Shown: in pieces, positions 55,673 through 64,000 of the stretch
Position numbering within the stretch: position 1 is the stretch's first letter
Layout of the letters: each line of letters opens with the position of its first letter
DNA from: ENR-C20 sp942493145
Lineage (GTDB): Bacteria; Bacillota; Clostridia; Acetivibrionales; DTU013
DNA length: 64,000 bases
Assembly (NCBI GenBank): GCA_942493145.1
Contig: OW818679.1
Location: 2,418,001-2,482,000, forward strand
Direction of reading: 5' to 3'
The notes under the pieces: model-generated
What the model was told of the DNA's origin: nothing
The model's input: the letters and a program-made list of their open reading frames with translations, nothing else
The model's database searches: none
Made by a program: the position numbers and the translations under genes

Positions 55673-57496
55673 CTATTGTACTCTCTGATTAACTTCCTTC
55701 ACTCTTACTGCAAGATTTCTTCCCGCAAGACATACCCTGCTGCAATTACAGCACTGGATGCACGTTTCCGGCTTATATTTTTTAGCTTCCTTCCAGTTGC
55801 CTTCATCCACCAGATCGAATATCCTGTCAGCTCTTATTCCTGCAGGGCAATTATCTTTACAGAGACCGCACCTGGAACATTGCGGAGATTCCTTGTAATT
55901 CGGGTAGTCACCAACGGCTATAAAATTCAATGAGCTGCCGATCACATCATCGTCGGAAACAGTACTGCACTGCATGGCTCCTCCCCCCCAAAATACATTC
56001 CCGGGCCTTAAACCCAATGTTTCAACCACATTTTGAATATTTGTTCCAAGTCTTACCTTTGCTATGTGCCAGGCCTTACTTTTCAAATCCGCAACAGTAA
56101 TAAACTTCGTATCTGCCTTTTTGTTTTTGCTTACAGCTTCATATAAAGAATAAACCGTTTGAAGATTAAGTACCAGAATACCCTTTTCGGCAGGGATATC
56201 TAATGGAGACAGCTCATTACCCAGTACCTGCCTTATGAGAATTTTCTCTGCACCTGACGGGTAATAATCCGGGACCTTGTACAAAAGGACATTATCCGGG
56301 CATTTCAGGTCTGAAGTGTCTTTTGCCGCAAATATGATTTTTTCAAATTTGATACAGCTTTGAAGGATATCAATACCTATGCAGATTTCGTTCAGATGGT
56401 TTTGCATGAGCCACTTATCGTGAATCAGCCCGGGATCGCATTCAACGCCATTAATAATCAGCTTTTTCTGCGGTTCCCCTGATTTCATGACTGATTTTAT
56501 TTTTCTTATAGTTGGAAAAGCTGCCCCACCAAAGCCATAAACTTCATTAGCTTCAATCCTTCGAAATATTTCTTCACAGCTGGCTACATCTCCATCTTCA
56601 GCCGTGTTTTCAACCTCTTCCTCTCCCTCTTCCTCTTCCTCTTTCTCTTCCTTCCCTGTCAAATCGGTAAAAGCTGCTCTATCGATGTTACTGATTTGAC
56701 AGGGCCTGAACATCTTAACTTTGATACGTCTGATACGTGAAAGTGATATTGAAGCTTCAGTCTTATAAAACCTCTCAGAAGCGGCGGAAATAAAGTTTAG
56801 TAATAAAATGCCTATTGCTGTAACAACTACGGATGGCGAAAACAGTAAAGTCAGGAAACCTGCAAGCAGCCCCCCAATTATTCCTGTTACAGGCTTCGCA
56901 GTAATAGTTACAGGATCGGTTATAACAAGGCAACCCCAGAAAAACACTCCATAAACGATGAGGTTCGTGAAATTTAAATCCTGGCTGAACAACATGGCTG
57001 CAACCATTCCTGCCATAAAGCCCAGGGCTGCGAATGGGCGAAAGCTGATAAACGGCAGCGATAGGATAATTGCAGGTAAAAGAAGTAATGTGGCGTTAAA
57101 GGCAGGTTCTGTCATTGCGAAGAAAAGACTTATAAACAGGACCCCGACCAAGGCGGGATTAACAATATTTTTCCCCGTGCCGCCCCATATGTGTTTGCCT
57201 ATAGTAAGCGCAGCAACAATTCCCAAAAGCTGTCCCCACAGAGGGACACCAGTTGTCAGTATGTATAGGATAGCTGCCGTTACTGCAGCTGAAACTGCGC
57301 ATACCGGTCTTTTAAACCTTAATATGTTGATGGTTGTATCTATTATCAGAGAAACCGCCACAACAGCTGTAAACTCAAGAACCCCTGACGGCTCATACAG
57401 CCAATTTGGCAGCATATAAAGAATCAACACTCCAAAAACCGCTGACATTATATGTTCATTAGTCAGTTTTACCCTCATTACAGGAAATGTGTTCAT
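55673..57496 (-). CDS. RnfD-RnfC fusion: NqrB/RnfD-type membrane domain joined to RnfC-type NADH/Fe-S domain
   Basis: 607 residues, intact. Residues 1-250: up to nine TM helices with the NqrB/RnfD/RnfE signature KHIWGGTGKNIVNPALVGVL and the FFWGCLVITDPVTITAKPVT loop; I do not see the S-G-A-T type FMN-attachment motif. Residues about 283-300: acidic linker of Glu repeats. Residues 310-607: RnfC-like, with GFGGAAFPTIRKI, LIINGVECDPGLIHDKWLMQ (51-kDa-type NADH/FMN fold), an SLBB-like part, and two cluster motifs CSRCGLCKDNCP and CIQCCNCSRVCL. Normal Rnf complexes have D and C separate and also A, B, E, G; none of those are in the window. Possibly a reduced Na+/H+-pumping or ferredoxin/NADH module. 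Confidence 0.8.
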   Translation of the reverse strand: MNTFPVMRVKLTNEHIMSAVFGVLILYMLPNWLYEPSGVLEFTAVVAVSLIIDTTINILRFKRPVCAVSAAVTAAILYILTTGVPLWGQLLGIVAALTIGKHIWGGTGKNIVNPALVGVLFISLFFAMTEPAFNATLLLLPAIILSLPFISFRPFAALGFMAGMVAAMLFSQDLNFTNLIVYGVFFWGCLVITDPVTITAKPVTGIIGGLLAGFLTLLFSPSVVVTAIGILLLNFISAASERFYKTEASISLSRIRRIKVKMFRPCQISNIDRAAFTDLTGKEEKEEEEEGEEEVENTAEDGDVASCEEIFRRIEANEVYGFGGAAFPTIRKIKSVMKSGEPQKKLIINGVECDPGLIHDKWLMQNHLNEICIGIDILQSCIKFEKIIFAAKDTSDLKCPDNVLLYKVPDYYPSGAEKILIRQVLGNELSPLDIPAEKGILVLNLQTVYSLYEAVSKNKKADTKFITVADLKSKAWHIAKVRLGTNIQNVVETLGLRPGNVFWGGGAMQCSTVSDDDVIGSSLNFIAVGDYPNYKESPQCSRCGLCKDNCPAGIRADRIFDLVDEGNWKEAKKYKPETCIQCCNCSRVCLAGRNLAVRVKEVNQRVQ

Positions 57497-57571
57497 ACCT
57501 CTGCTCCTGTTATACTAAACTAAGCTTATGAACTGTATTATATAATAATAATTTTATAATGACGATTATTC

Positions 57572-58477
57572 TCAGAAAATATCTGAAAACTCGATTTCAA
57601 TTTTTTCAAAGATGTTATATTTCTGCAGAATTTTTTCATCATTTATTAAGCTGATATTCTCGTTTTGAATAAAGGTCACCGGTATTTCAACAGTAAATTC
57701 ACTGCCTTGTCCTAATTCACTTTTTACGTCAATTCTACCTCCCTGCATCTCAATAAGTAATTTTGTCAGAAACAGCCCTATACCTATTCCTTCATTTTTT
57801 CGTGTAAACAGGTTATCTTCCTGACTAAATCGATCGAATACATTTTTAAGCAGATATTGGGGAATACCAAGGCCATTATCTTTAACTGATATAAGTACGC
57901 TGTCAGAACTATTAACGACATTAACCTGAACCAACCCACCCGGTTCAGAGAATTTGACTGCATTAGAAAGAAGATTCAGCATGATTCTTTGCATCATGTC
58001 GATATCACATGCAAGTATTCTTTCATTGGAATCAGATAAAAATAAAATTCTTATATCCTTTGGTTTTACATATTCCATTACAGGCATAATTATATCTTCA
58101 ATGATACTCACTATATTGTTATTCTTGATATGCATCTGTGAAAAGCCAAAATCCAGAGAAGTTGAATCGATAAGATTGTTAACAAGTCTTAGTAGCCTGT
58201 AGCAGTTATGTCTCATGGAATTAACCTGTTTGTTTATTTTTATGCTGTTTGAATTTAGATCATTTTTATTATATGAATCGATTAATTGGGATGCTCCAAG
58301 AATTACATTGATAGGTGTCCGAAGCTCATGGGACATTCTTGCGATAAATTCATAATTTATCTTGTTTGCTTCTGCTAATCGAACCTGAGCGCCCTCTAAT
58401 TCTTCACTTTTTTCATTGTATAACTGTCTGTATTTAGCTTCACTTTCCAATTGTCTTTTTGCAATATTATAATACAT
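57572..58477 (-). CDS. Soluble orphan sensor histidine kinase
   Basis: 301 residues, intact. No TM helix. N-terminal coiled coil (AKYRQLYNEKSEELEGAQVR), phosphoacceptor FIARMSHELRTP with His50, N-box MLNLLSNAVKFSEPGG, G1 DNGLGIPQ, F-box DRFSQED, G2 GIGIGLFLTKLLIEMQGG. No adjacent response regulator. It may signal through a remote partner, as in sporulation phosphorelays, where orphan kinases are usual. TTACCCCCC-type RBS lies upstream on the opposite strand reading GGGGGG. Confidence 0.88.
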   Translation of the reverse strand: MYYNIAKRQLESEAKYRQLYNEKSEELEGAQVRLAEANKINYEFIARMSHELRTPINVILGASQLIDSYNKNDLNSNSIKINKQVNSMRHNCYRLLRLVNNLIDSTSLDFGFSQMHIKNNNIVSIIEDIIMPVMEYVKPKDIRILFLSDSNERILACDIDMMQRIMLNLLSNAVKFSEPGGLVQVNVVNSSDSVLISVKDNGLGIPQYLLKNVFDRFSQEDNLFTRKNEGIGIGLFLTKLLIEMQGGRIDVKSELGQGSEFTVEIPVTFIQNENISLINDEKILQKYNIFEKIEIEFSDIF

Positions 58478-58519
58478 TTAGTTACCCCCCAATATTACTT
58501 TGAGAGAATAAACCTTCTA

Positions 58520-58744
58520 TCAGTTCTCTTGCTTTGTCTCTTTTTTCATATCCAAATCCCACAAATCCTGCACTTCATTTTTAGTTATAGCATCAGTATC
58601 CTCAACATATTTTTTTAAGATTCTGTTAATCAGATTGCTTGAGCTTCGATCTTCAATCCTGGCGATTTCGTCAATCAATTCTTTTACCTGTTTTTCCAAT
58701 ATTATATTGTAAATTTTCTTATCCTTACCTAATGACAATTTCAT
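58520..58744 (-). CDS. Small ribbon-helix-helix (Arc/CopG-like) DNA-binding protein
   Basis: 74 residues. A short strand KIYNIILEK followed by two helices VKELIDEIARIEDRSSSNLI and NRILKKYVED is the ribbon-helix-helix pattern; the C-terminal 25 residues are acidic (EVQDLWDLDMKKE). The second Met at 58744 is taken as start. It lies 42 bp upstream of the histidine kinase on the same strand, so they may be co-transcribed. An antitoxin role is possible but no toxin-like gene is next to it. Confidence 0.6.
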   Translation of the reverse strand: MKLSLGKDKKIYNIILEKQVKELIDEIARIEDRSSSNLINRILKKYVEDTDAITKNEVQDLWDLDMKKETKQEN

Positions 58745-58958
58745 CACTCACAATTCGCAAAAAATGGTGTTATAAGCAAATTATCTATAATTTTCAATAA
58801 TGCTTAATACAATTATATAAATATTTTGTCCTTTTGTAAGTTGTTTAACTCATGTATAATAGTTGTATAATGGTTGTTTAAATTACAACATATTTTAATA
58901 AACCCGAAAATTAATACCTGCAATGTGTTATTATGTATTTAGGGAAGTGGTGATTTAT

Positions 58959-59201
58959 ATGTTTATCAACGAAATTGAATTACTATATCTGCTATTTAAG
59001 TGTTGCCCCACCGATGAAACAATAACAACTGACAACATAAAAAAATATATATTTGATTTTGAAGAGATTGCCAAAAAATTGAGTATTTTGTCGAAAAGAG
59101 GGCTTATTGACTCAAGTTCAGATGGATGGGTCATAAGCTCCCAGGGAATTGAAGAAGCATTGGATTTTGACAGAGAATTAAATTGTGAATGGCGCAATTA
59201 A
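58959..59201 (+). CDS. Small protein, probably winged-helix-like, unknown function
   Basis: 80 residues from ATG 58959 with GTGGTGAT upstream; a longer start at 58923 lacks an RBS. Sequence FINEIELLYLLFKCCPTDET ... KKLSILSKRGLIDSSSDGWV ISSQGIEEAL has the helix-helix-turn-wing order of small winged helices. Divergent from the ribbon-helix-helix gene with 215 bp of A/T-rich DNA between. A GAAA-loop terminator follows at once, so it is a monocistronic gene. Confidence 0.55.
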   Translation: MFINEIELLYLLFKCCPTDETITTDNIKKYIFDFEEIAKKLSILSKRGLIDSSSDGWVISSQGIEEALDFDRELNCEWRN

Positions 59202-59223
59202 GAACCGAAAGGTTCTTTTTTTT
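59201..59223 (+). terminator. Terminator after the small winged-helix-like gene
   Basis: AGAACC-GAAA-GGTTCT stem with a stable tetraloop followed by eight T. Starts at the stop codon. Confidence 0.85.
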
Positions 59224-59227
59224 AGCC

Positions 59228-60238
59228 CTACATAAGAACTCCTTTTTCTGACTCTGGATTAATCGCTTGAGGCGGTTGCTCCATCCATCCTTTTTCTATC
59301 ATAATGTTAATAGAGTCCATACCATATTTGGCAACCTCACCCATCACGCGAAGATAATCTGCCTGAAGGTCATGTCGCATGCTGGTCGCCAAAGAAGTTG
59401 CATAATTATCAAATCCAATAGCAATCAATGTATTTGCATGGGACTGCATCATTTTATCTGAAAAGGGTGGCAGTATAGAATCAGTGACATAGGTTTCACT
59501 GGTTGTAAGAGCTGGAATATCTTCTACTTCAAGCTTATTGCTGAATGTTTCTATATGCTTTTGTGCAATATATGCACCCTTATTCATAAATTCACTGATC
59601 TGTACAGATTGTGCAACTTGACTGAATCCTTTCAGCATTGCCTTTCCTATTATATTACTTTGGATATTGGCATATAGAAGTGTTATTTCTATTGCAGTCA
59701 GCCGTCGATGCTCCCCTAAAAAACCTGTCAGGAAACTATTCTTTTTTACAAAATCAATTTCACCAGGTATTGTAATAATGGGGGGTGCAATCAATAAACC
59801 CTTTGCTTTAATTGTGTTTACGGCCTTTCTCGCCAATTCAATTGAGGTATACAAAGCATCTGTGAAAAAATCTATAATATCCTGACGTGACATTAGCGTA
59901 AGAGCGATCCCATAAGAATCCAATGTAAGTCTGGCGATGTTACGGAGGTAAAACAGGTAAAAATGCTCCGAATATAATGGAGGCGCATTTATATTAACAT
60001 CTTCTTCATTAAAGCCCTTAGGCACAGGATACCTTTCCACCATGAAAATTTTCGATATCTGTTTAATATGTTGCTGAGTGATACCTGATGCATATTCCAG
60101 ATTGGCCTTTATATCTGTATCTTCGACGTTCTGTAAAAAATATCGCACGACGTTCATTACCAGGCTATCATTCATATAAGTAGTCCATAATGCACCGATT
60201 TCCGCTGAAGTCAGGTTAGTAATGTTTTTTGATTCCAT
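59228..60238 (-). CDS. DUF3231 family protein (ferritin-like helical, sporulation-associated)
   Basis: 336 residues, intact. Two related helical halves, the DUF3231 pattern: LTSAEIGALWTTYMNDSLVM, IKANLEYASGITQQHIKQIS and GEHRRLTAIEITLLYANIQS, LATSMRHDLQADYLRVMGEV. Members occur in Bacillus and clostridial spore formers and resemble spore-coat CotF/ferritin-like bundles. The exact function is unknown. It follows a CBO0543-like membrane gene upstream by 17 bp in the same direction. Confidence 0.85.
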   Translation of the reverse strand: MESKNITNLTSAEIGALWTTYMNDSLVMNVVRYFLQNVEDTDIKANLEYASGITQQHIKQISKIFMVERYPVPKGFNEEDVNINAPPLYSEHFYLFYLRNIARLTLDSYGIALTLMSRQDIIDFFTDALYTSIELARKAVNTIKAKGLLIAPPIITIPGEIDFVKKNSFLTGFLGEHRRLTAIEITLLYANIQSNIIGKAMLKGFSQVAQSVQISEFMNKGAYIAQKHIETFSNKLEVEDIPALTTSETYVTDSILPPFSDKMMQSHANTLIAIGFDNYATSLATSMRHDLQADYLRVMGEVAKYGMDSINIMIEKGWMEQPPQAINPESEKGVLM

Positions 60239-60255
60239 GCATCAATTCCTCCAGG

Positions 60256-60741
60256 TTATAATCCCTTTAAATTAGTATTTCCGTTTATTCTTTTTATTAC
60301 CAGCCTGTAATAGAACTGAACACAAATAAGGACAAATATATAGCCAATTGGAGACCATGGTGTGATTCTCCAAATAGGGTATTGAACAATCTGCAATGGC
60401 TTCAAAATGAATAGTTCCAGCAATGTAAGAAGCAGTGTGAACAACAGGGTATAAATGATACTCCGTCCTATGCGTACAGGCAAAAGTTTGAGATATAAAA
60501 ATGCCGTTGATGGATATATTAACAGGCAAGCCCACATACTGTAAAACAATTGATGTTCAATACTGACCCAATAAAATAGACCCAACAAATTACTTAATAC
60601 CATGTCCAGAATAAATCCTGCTGCAATGACCAGAATCATGGCTTGAATATCAATAAAACCCACTTTATAAATAAAAGCAGCTGTAATTGCTAAAATTACC
60701 AGCAATCCTGTAAAAACCCAAAAAGGAATGTAACCCATCAT
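60256..60741 (-). CDS. CBO0543-like integral membrane protein
   Basis: About 161 residues, five TM helices (FWVFTGLLVILAITAAFIYK; IQAMILVIAAGFILDMVLSN; FYSMWACLLIYPSTAFLYLK; LLFTLLLTLLELFILKPLQI; GYIFVLICVQFYYRLVIKRI). It resembles the CBO0543 family seen in spore formers. GGTGAG stands directly before two consecutive ATG codons (60741, 60738), so the start is uncertain. Function unknown. Confidence 0.65.
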   Translation of the reverse strand: MMGYIPFWVFTGLLVILAITAAFIYKVGFIDIQAMILVIAAGFILDMVLSNLLGLFYWVSIEHQLFYSMWACLLIYPSTAFLYLKLLPVRIGRSIIYTLLFTLLLTLLELFILKPLQIVQYPIWRITPWSPIGYIFVLICVQFYYRLVIKRINGNTNLKGL

Positions 60742-60763
60742 CTCACCACACAATTATAACCAG

Positions 60764-61228
60764 TTATTTATTAATCATCCTGCCTGTAGCTAAAGCAAAG
60801 TTATTATTAAGGATGTTTTCTACTTCGTTAGCCCAATTTGTATCACACTCTACAATGATAACAACGTCAGCAAAGGTTCCTTTAGTTTTATTTGTGATAC
60901 TTTGTCTTTTCTTCTTTGGGATTATATCAATGATAAAACCCAGAGCAACACCAAATGCCAAACCAATCAACCCCCATAGTATCGGTCCCCACCTTAAGAC
61001 AAATCCATAGATAACCCCAAAAAGCATAAATATCGAGCCAAGGATCATTGCTGTGTCAATAAAGCTTATGCCATCAGATTGATTGATCGTGTCAAATAGC
61101 TTTCTCTTCTTATGCCGTTTTTCAAGCGGTATTGCGAGTATTTTTTCTCTTGCTATGCCTTTTAACTCCATCTCACTGATAGCTATTTCCAAATATGCTG
61201 AATACTCAAAAGTCGATATTACATACAT
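60764..61228 (-). CDS. Small membrane protein, unknown function
   Basis: 154 residues. N-terminal 45 residues form a small alpha/beta unit (STFEYSAYLEIAISEMELKG), then two TM helices with glycine-rich faces (FIDTAMILGSIFMLFGVIYG; GLIGLAFGVALGFIIDIIPK), then a C-terminal alpha/beta unit (FADVVIIVECDTNWANEVEN). The ends could pack as one domain beside the glycine zipper. This layout recalls stress-related DUF1269/YflT-like proteins but I cannot assign a family. Located 22 bp after the next gene upstream. Confidence 0.6.
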   Translation of the reverse strand: MYVISTFEYSAYLEIAISEMELKGIAREKILAIPLEKRHKKRKLFDTINQSDGISFIDTAMILGSIFMLFGVIYGFVLRWGPILWGLIGLAFGVALGFIIDIIPKKKRQSITNKTKGTFADVVIIVECDTNWANEVENILNNNFALATGRMINK

Positions 61229-61249
61229 ATTTTCACCATCCCATAATAG

Positions 61250-62035
61250 TCATTCTGCTCTGAAAAGATATTTTAAATCCATAGCCTGATATTGATCCTT
61301 TAAAAATTGAGACTGCTCGGTTTCAAACAATTTGTTATACTCAACAGTATTTACATAAGAATCATATATATTAAAACAATAAAGAGTGGGCATAAAAAGT
61401 AACCATATAGGATCAGAAATGGGTATTATCTCATTGAAGGCCCCAATCATTGTAAAATAAGCCACTTCATAGAGGCGAGAAAAGTATGATACCACAATCC
61501 ACCATATCAGTATAATAAAACCTGTTGGCAGCCTGTGGGTATATAAATGCCCCGTTCCAGGCATAATGGCGGACCAGGCTGCTGCCACCCATGGATTCCT
61601 TTTATCAAAATAATTTATCTCCAATGAGCTGATTTTAAAAGGAATCATGGGAGAATGTTCTCTGTCTGCAATCGTTGAAAATTTATTCAAATCTGTTGTA
61701 GAGCGATAACTATCCCATATGGCATATACAAATACGCCTACATAGAGAAAGGCCAGCCTTTTATCCAATATGCTTCTGGCCTCATCAAAACGGCCTGTGA
61801 ATGAATATAAAATGGCAATGTTTATTTTTGCATTAATATTTATAAAAAGTTCCCATCCAACTAATAAGAAACCTTTTATATAACTCCCGATTATGATTTG
61901 ACCAAAGCCCGGGAAAGCTGCAGACCACCATGCTGTTACCCAAGGATTTCTCTTGTGAATGAAATTGGTAGCTATAGATGAAACGTACCCTTTAGGACGG
62001 CGTTGGTTTCTTATGGATTGTGTCATTTCGCTCAT
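61250..62035 (-). CDS. Membrane protein with two repeated KRNPW-WSA-PG-G units, unknown function
   Basis: 261 residues. The unit HKRNPWVTAWWSAAFPGFGQ (about 27-46) recurs as DKRNPWVAAAWSAIMPGTGH (about 144-163), each followed by two or three TM helices and ending in an IWDSYRSTTDLN / NIYDSYVNTVEYN motif. Clearly an internal duplication. The N-P-W and P-G-x-G-x-x motifs are like those before TM helices in TM2/DUF5683-type proteins. It heads a four-gene minus-strand run (62035 to 59228) with the DUF3231 gene at the end. Confidence 0.65.
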   Translation of the reverse strand: MSEMTQSIRNQRRPKGYVSSIATNFIHKRNPWVTAWWSAAFPGFGQIIIGSYIKGFLLVGWELFININAKINIAILYSFTGRFDEARSILDKRLAFLYVGVFVYAIWDSYRSTTDLNKFSTIADREHSPMIPFKISSLEINYFDKRNPWVAAAWSAIMPGTGHLYTHRLPTGFIILIWWIVVSYFSRLYEVAYFTMIGAFNEIIPISDPIWLLFMPTLYCFNIYDSYVNTVEYNKLFETEQSQFLKDQYQAMDLKYLFRAE

Positions 62036-62142
62036 TACTATCCACCTGTTAATGATACATTGGAATACATCTTAATGCTTTGAGTAGTCTATTGCTAATA
62101 TTGACATATCAATGAATGAATATACGTAAGCGACATAGTGTT

Positions 62143-62179
62143 AAAAAACCACCCCCAAAGGTATCGTCTTTGGAGGTGG
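62143..62179 (-). terminator. Terminator after ppdK
   Basis: On the minus strand CCACCTCCAAAG / CTTTGGGGGTGG with one mismatch and a 7-base loop, then TTTTTTAA; 64 bp after the ppdK stop. Confidence 0.85.
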
Positions 62180-62242
62180 CTCATTAAACTTTCTTTATTA
62201 TGCTGTTACTTTTTATTGATGCATTTTATACTACTGCAGCAA

Positions 62243-64000
62243 TCACTTCTGCCCCATTGCGCCACCACCGATTGCGGCCTGTGCGGCTGCAAGACGTGCT
62301 ATCGGAACGCGGAAGGGTGAGCAGGATACATAATTCAAGCCTATCTTGTGGCAGAATTCAACGGAAGATGGATCTCCGCCGTGCTCGCCGCATATTCCCA
62401 GCTTGATGTCCGGTCTGGTTTTCTTTCCCAGTGAGCAAGCCATTTCCATGAGCTTGCCAACGCCAACCTGGTCTACCCTTGCAAACGGATCGGATTCATA
62501 TATCTTCTTGCTGTAATATGCATCCAGGAATTTACCTGCGTCATCACGGCTGAAACCGAAGGTCATCTGCGTGAGATCGTTGGTTCCGAAGGAGAAGAAC
62601 TCGGCTTCCTTTGCTATCTCATCTGCAGTGATACATGCCCTGGGTATCTCTATCATGGTACCGACTTTGTAATCCAGCTTTACGCCTGATTTTGCGATAA
62701 TCTCATCGGCGACCTTGACGACTATATCCTTAACATACTTGAGTTCCTTGACTTCGCCAACCAATGGGATCATAATCTCCGGAACCACGCTCATGCCTTT
62801 TTTATTTACATTGATTGCAGCCTCTATGACGGCCCTGGTCTGCATTTCAGCGATTTCTGGATATGTGACTGCAAGACGGCAGCCCCTGTGGCCCATCATT
62901 GGATTGAATTCATGGAGATCGGCCACTATATGCTTGAGTTCAGCAAAGGTGAGGCCCATCTCATTTGCAAGTGACTGTATGTCTTCATCTTCCTGTGGAA
63001 GGAACTCATGAAGTGGTGGATCCAGGAACCTTATGGTTACAGGATAACCCTTCATTTCAGTGAAGAGGCCTTCGAAGTCACTTCTCTGCATGGGAAGCAG
63101 CTTGTCAAGTGCCTTTCTCCTCTGCTCCTCAGTCCTGGCGACTATCATCTCCCTGACCGATGAAATCCTGTCTGCATCAAAGAACATATGCTCTGTACGG
63201 CACAGGCCTATGCCCTCTGCGCCGAAACTGATTGCAGCTTTGGCATCTGCAGGTGTATCTGCATTAGTCCTTACCTTGAGTACCCTGATTTCATCTGCCC
63301 AGCTCATAAACACGCCAAAATCTCCGGTCATCTCCGGATCGATGGTTGGCAGCTTTTCGCCGTATACGTAACCGGTTGAGCCGTCAAGGGATATCCAATC
63401 GCCTTCATTGTATCTCTTTCCATTTTTATCAGTAAAATATTTCTCTGTTTCATAAATTCTGATTTCGCTGCAGCCGGATACGCAGCAGGTTCCCATACCG
63501 CGGGCTACAACTGCGGCGTGGGAGGTCATTCCGCCTCTGCCTGTGAGTATTCCCTGTGAAACATGCATGCCTTCGATATCTTCCGGGGAAGTTTCGAGCC
63601 TGACGAGTATTATCTTCTTAACACCACTCTTTGCAGCTTCAACTGCATGCTCGGCTTCAAAGTATATCTGGCCTGTCGCCGCACCCGGTGAAGCCGGAAG
63701 GCCTTTCGCAACGATAGTTGCAGCCTTGAGTGCCTTGGGTTCGAAGTTGGGGTGAAGCAATGCATCCAGCTGCTTAGGGTCGACCTTCATAATGGCCTCG
63801 GCCTTTGTCACCATACCCTCATTAACAAGGTCCACTGCTACCTTTATTGCCGCTGCGGCCGTCCTCTTGCCGTTCCTGGTCTGGAGCATGAACAGCTTGC
63901 CCTTTTCAATGGTGAACTCCATGTCCTGCATATCCTTGTAATGCTTTTCGAGTGTATCAGCTATCTTTTCAAACTGATCATATGCTTCGGGGTTGATTTG
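62243..64000 (-). CDS. ppdK: Pyruvate, phosphate dikinase, C-terminal part (runs off window end)
   Basis: The open frame extends to the last base, with HYKDMQDMEFTIEKGKLFML and QTRNGKRTAAAAIKVA of the N-terminal nucleotide domain end. Phosphohistidine domain: LTGRGGMTSHAAVVARGMGT; PEP/pyruvate barrel: GAEGIGLCRTEHMFFDADRI, RFLDPPLHEFLPQ, SFGTNDLTQMTFGFSRDD, and the active-site ICGEHGGDPSSVEFCHKIGL ... NYVSCSPFRVPIARLAAAQA. It interconverts PEP, AMP and PPi with pyruvate, ATP and Pi, used by clostridia in PPi-linked glycolysis. About 585 residues seen; roughly 290 N-terminal ones lie outside. Confidence 0.95.
   Translation of the reverse strand, partial: QINPEAYDQFEKIADTLEKHYKDMQDMEFTIEKGKLFMLQTRNGKRTAAAAIKVAVDLVNEGMVTKAEAIMKVDPKQLDALLHPNFEPKALKAATIVAKGLPASPGAATGQIYFEAEHAVEAAKSGVKKIILVRLETSPEDIEGMHVSQGILTGRGGMTSHAAVVARGMGTCCVSGCSEIRIYETEKYFTDKNGKRYNEGDWISLDGSTGYVYGEKLPTIDPEMTGDFGVFMSWADEIRVLKVRTNADTPADAKAAISFGAEGIGLCRTEHMFFDADRISSVREMIVARTEEQRRKALDKLLPMQRSDFEGLFTEMKGYPVTIRFLDPPLHEFLPQEDEDIQSLANEMGLTFAELKHIVADLHEFNPMMGHRGCRLAVTYPEIAEMQTRAVIEAAINVNKKGMSVVPEIMIPLVGEVKELKYVKDIVVKVADEIIAKSGVKLDYKVGTMIEIPRACITADEIAKEAEFFSFGTNDLTQMTFGFSRDDAGKFLDAYYSKKIYESDPFARVDQVGVGKLMEMACSLGKKTRPDIKLGICGEHGGDPSSVEFCHKIGLNYVSCSPFRVPIARLAAAQAAIGGGAMGQK

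Noticed and set aside
58520..59201. Toxin-antitoxin pair from the ribbon-helix-helix and winged-helix small genes
   Set aside because: They are divergent, far apart (about 215 bp) and neither looks like a known toxin; the rightward gene has its own terminator.

Overview
The window looks like part of the chromosome of an anaerobic, probably spore-forming member of the Bacillota (class Clostridia). Reasons: strong AGGAGG-type ribosome sites, Gram-positive LexA/DinR-type operator, RNase J, TmcAL, a DUF3231 protein, S-layer-homology protein, pyruvate phosphate dikinase, ferredoxin-linked indolepyruvate oxidoreductase, ptb/buk butyrate kinase genes and Rnf-type redox domains. No rRNA, CRISPR array, transposase or integrase is visible; one tRNA (Gln, CUG) is present.

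0-14.3 kb is a long minus-strand catabolic array. Reading in transcription order from 14.26 kb: a DUF6282 amidohydrolase-like protein, a PIG-L/GalB-like hydratase or deacetylase, three consecutive RraA/HMG-aldolase-like proteins, IorA and IorB, a 4,5-dihydroxyphthalate-decarboxylase-like protein, a truncated [FeFe]-hydrogenase-like domain, an MFS transporter, a heavily broken pyrogallol-phloroglucinol transhydroxylase large subunit (athL-like) with a truncated small subunit, a second MFS transporter, butyrate kinase and phosphate butyryltransferase. A LysR regulator (14.5 kb, plus strand) diverges from it. 15.5-26.1 kb continues on the minus strand with a chemoreceptor, an oppABCDF peptide/opine-type ABC transporter and two tandem copies of an M29/NicX-like metalloenzyme. 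An identical 15-bp palindromic T-N11-A (LysR-type) box lies about 64 bp upstream of the predicted start of transcription of the DUF6282 operon and of each M29-like copy. This ties the 0-14 kb array and the 18-26 kb transporter/enzyme block into one probable regulon. The likely job is anaerobic uptake and breakdown of a hydroxylated aromatic or related polycarboxylic compound, with energy recovered through reduced ferredoxin and acyl-phosphate kinases; the substrate cannot be read from sequence.

26.4-33.1 kb holds an acetate kinase interrupted by frameshifts, an SLH protein, a small zinc-ribbon protein and a very large MalT/SARP-like regulator. 33.1-64 kb is mostly housekeeping: SOS pair dinB-yedK under a LexA box, amidase, MATE and CDF transporters, dnaJ-clpB-CDF operon, a PP2C-TM-LysM protein, tmcAL, a second LysR, tyrS, an esterase, RNase J, DUF4912+GH57, two envelope-type proteins of unknown role, tRNA-Gln, an RnfD-RnfC fusion, an orphan histidine kinase, a DUF3231/membrane protein group and the 3' part of ppdK.

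Reading-frame breaks are strikingly uneven: at least 25 between 2.5 and 33 kb (many at mononucleotide runs, some with real deletions), but only two between 33 and 64 kb. Both sequencing indels and real decay of accessory genes must be kept in mind; coordinates below for broken genes span the whole recognisable gene.
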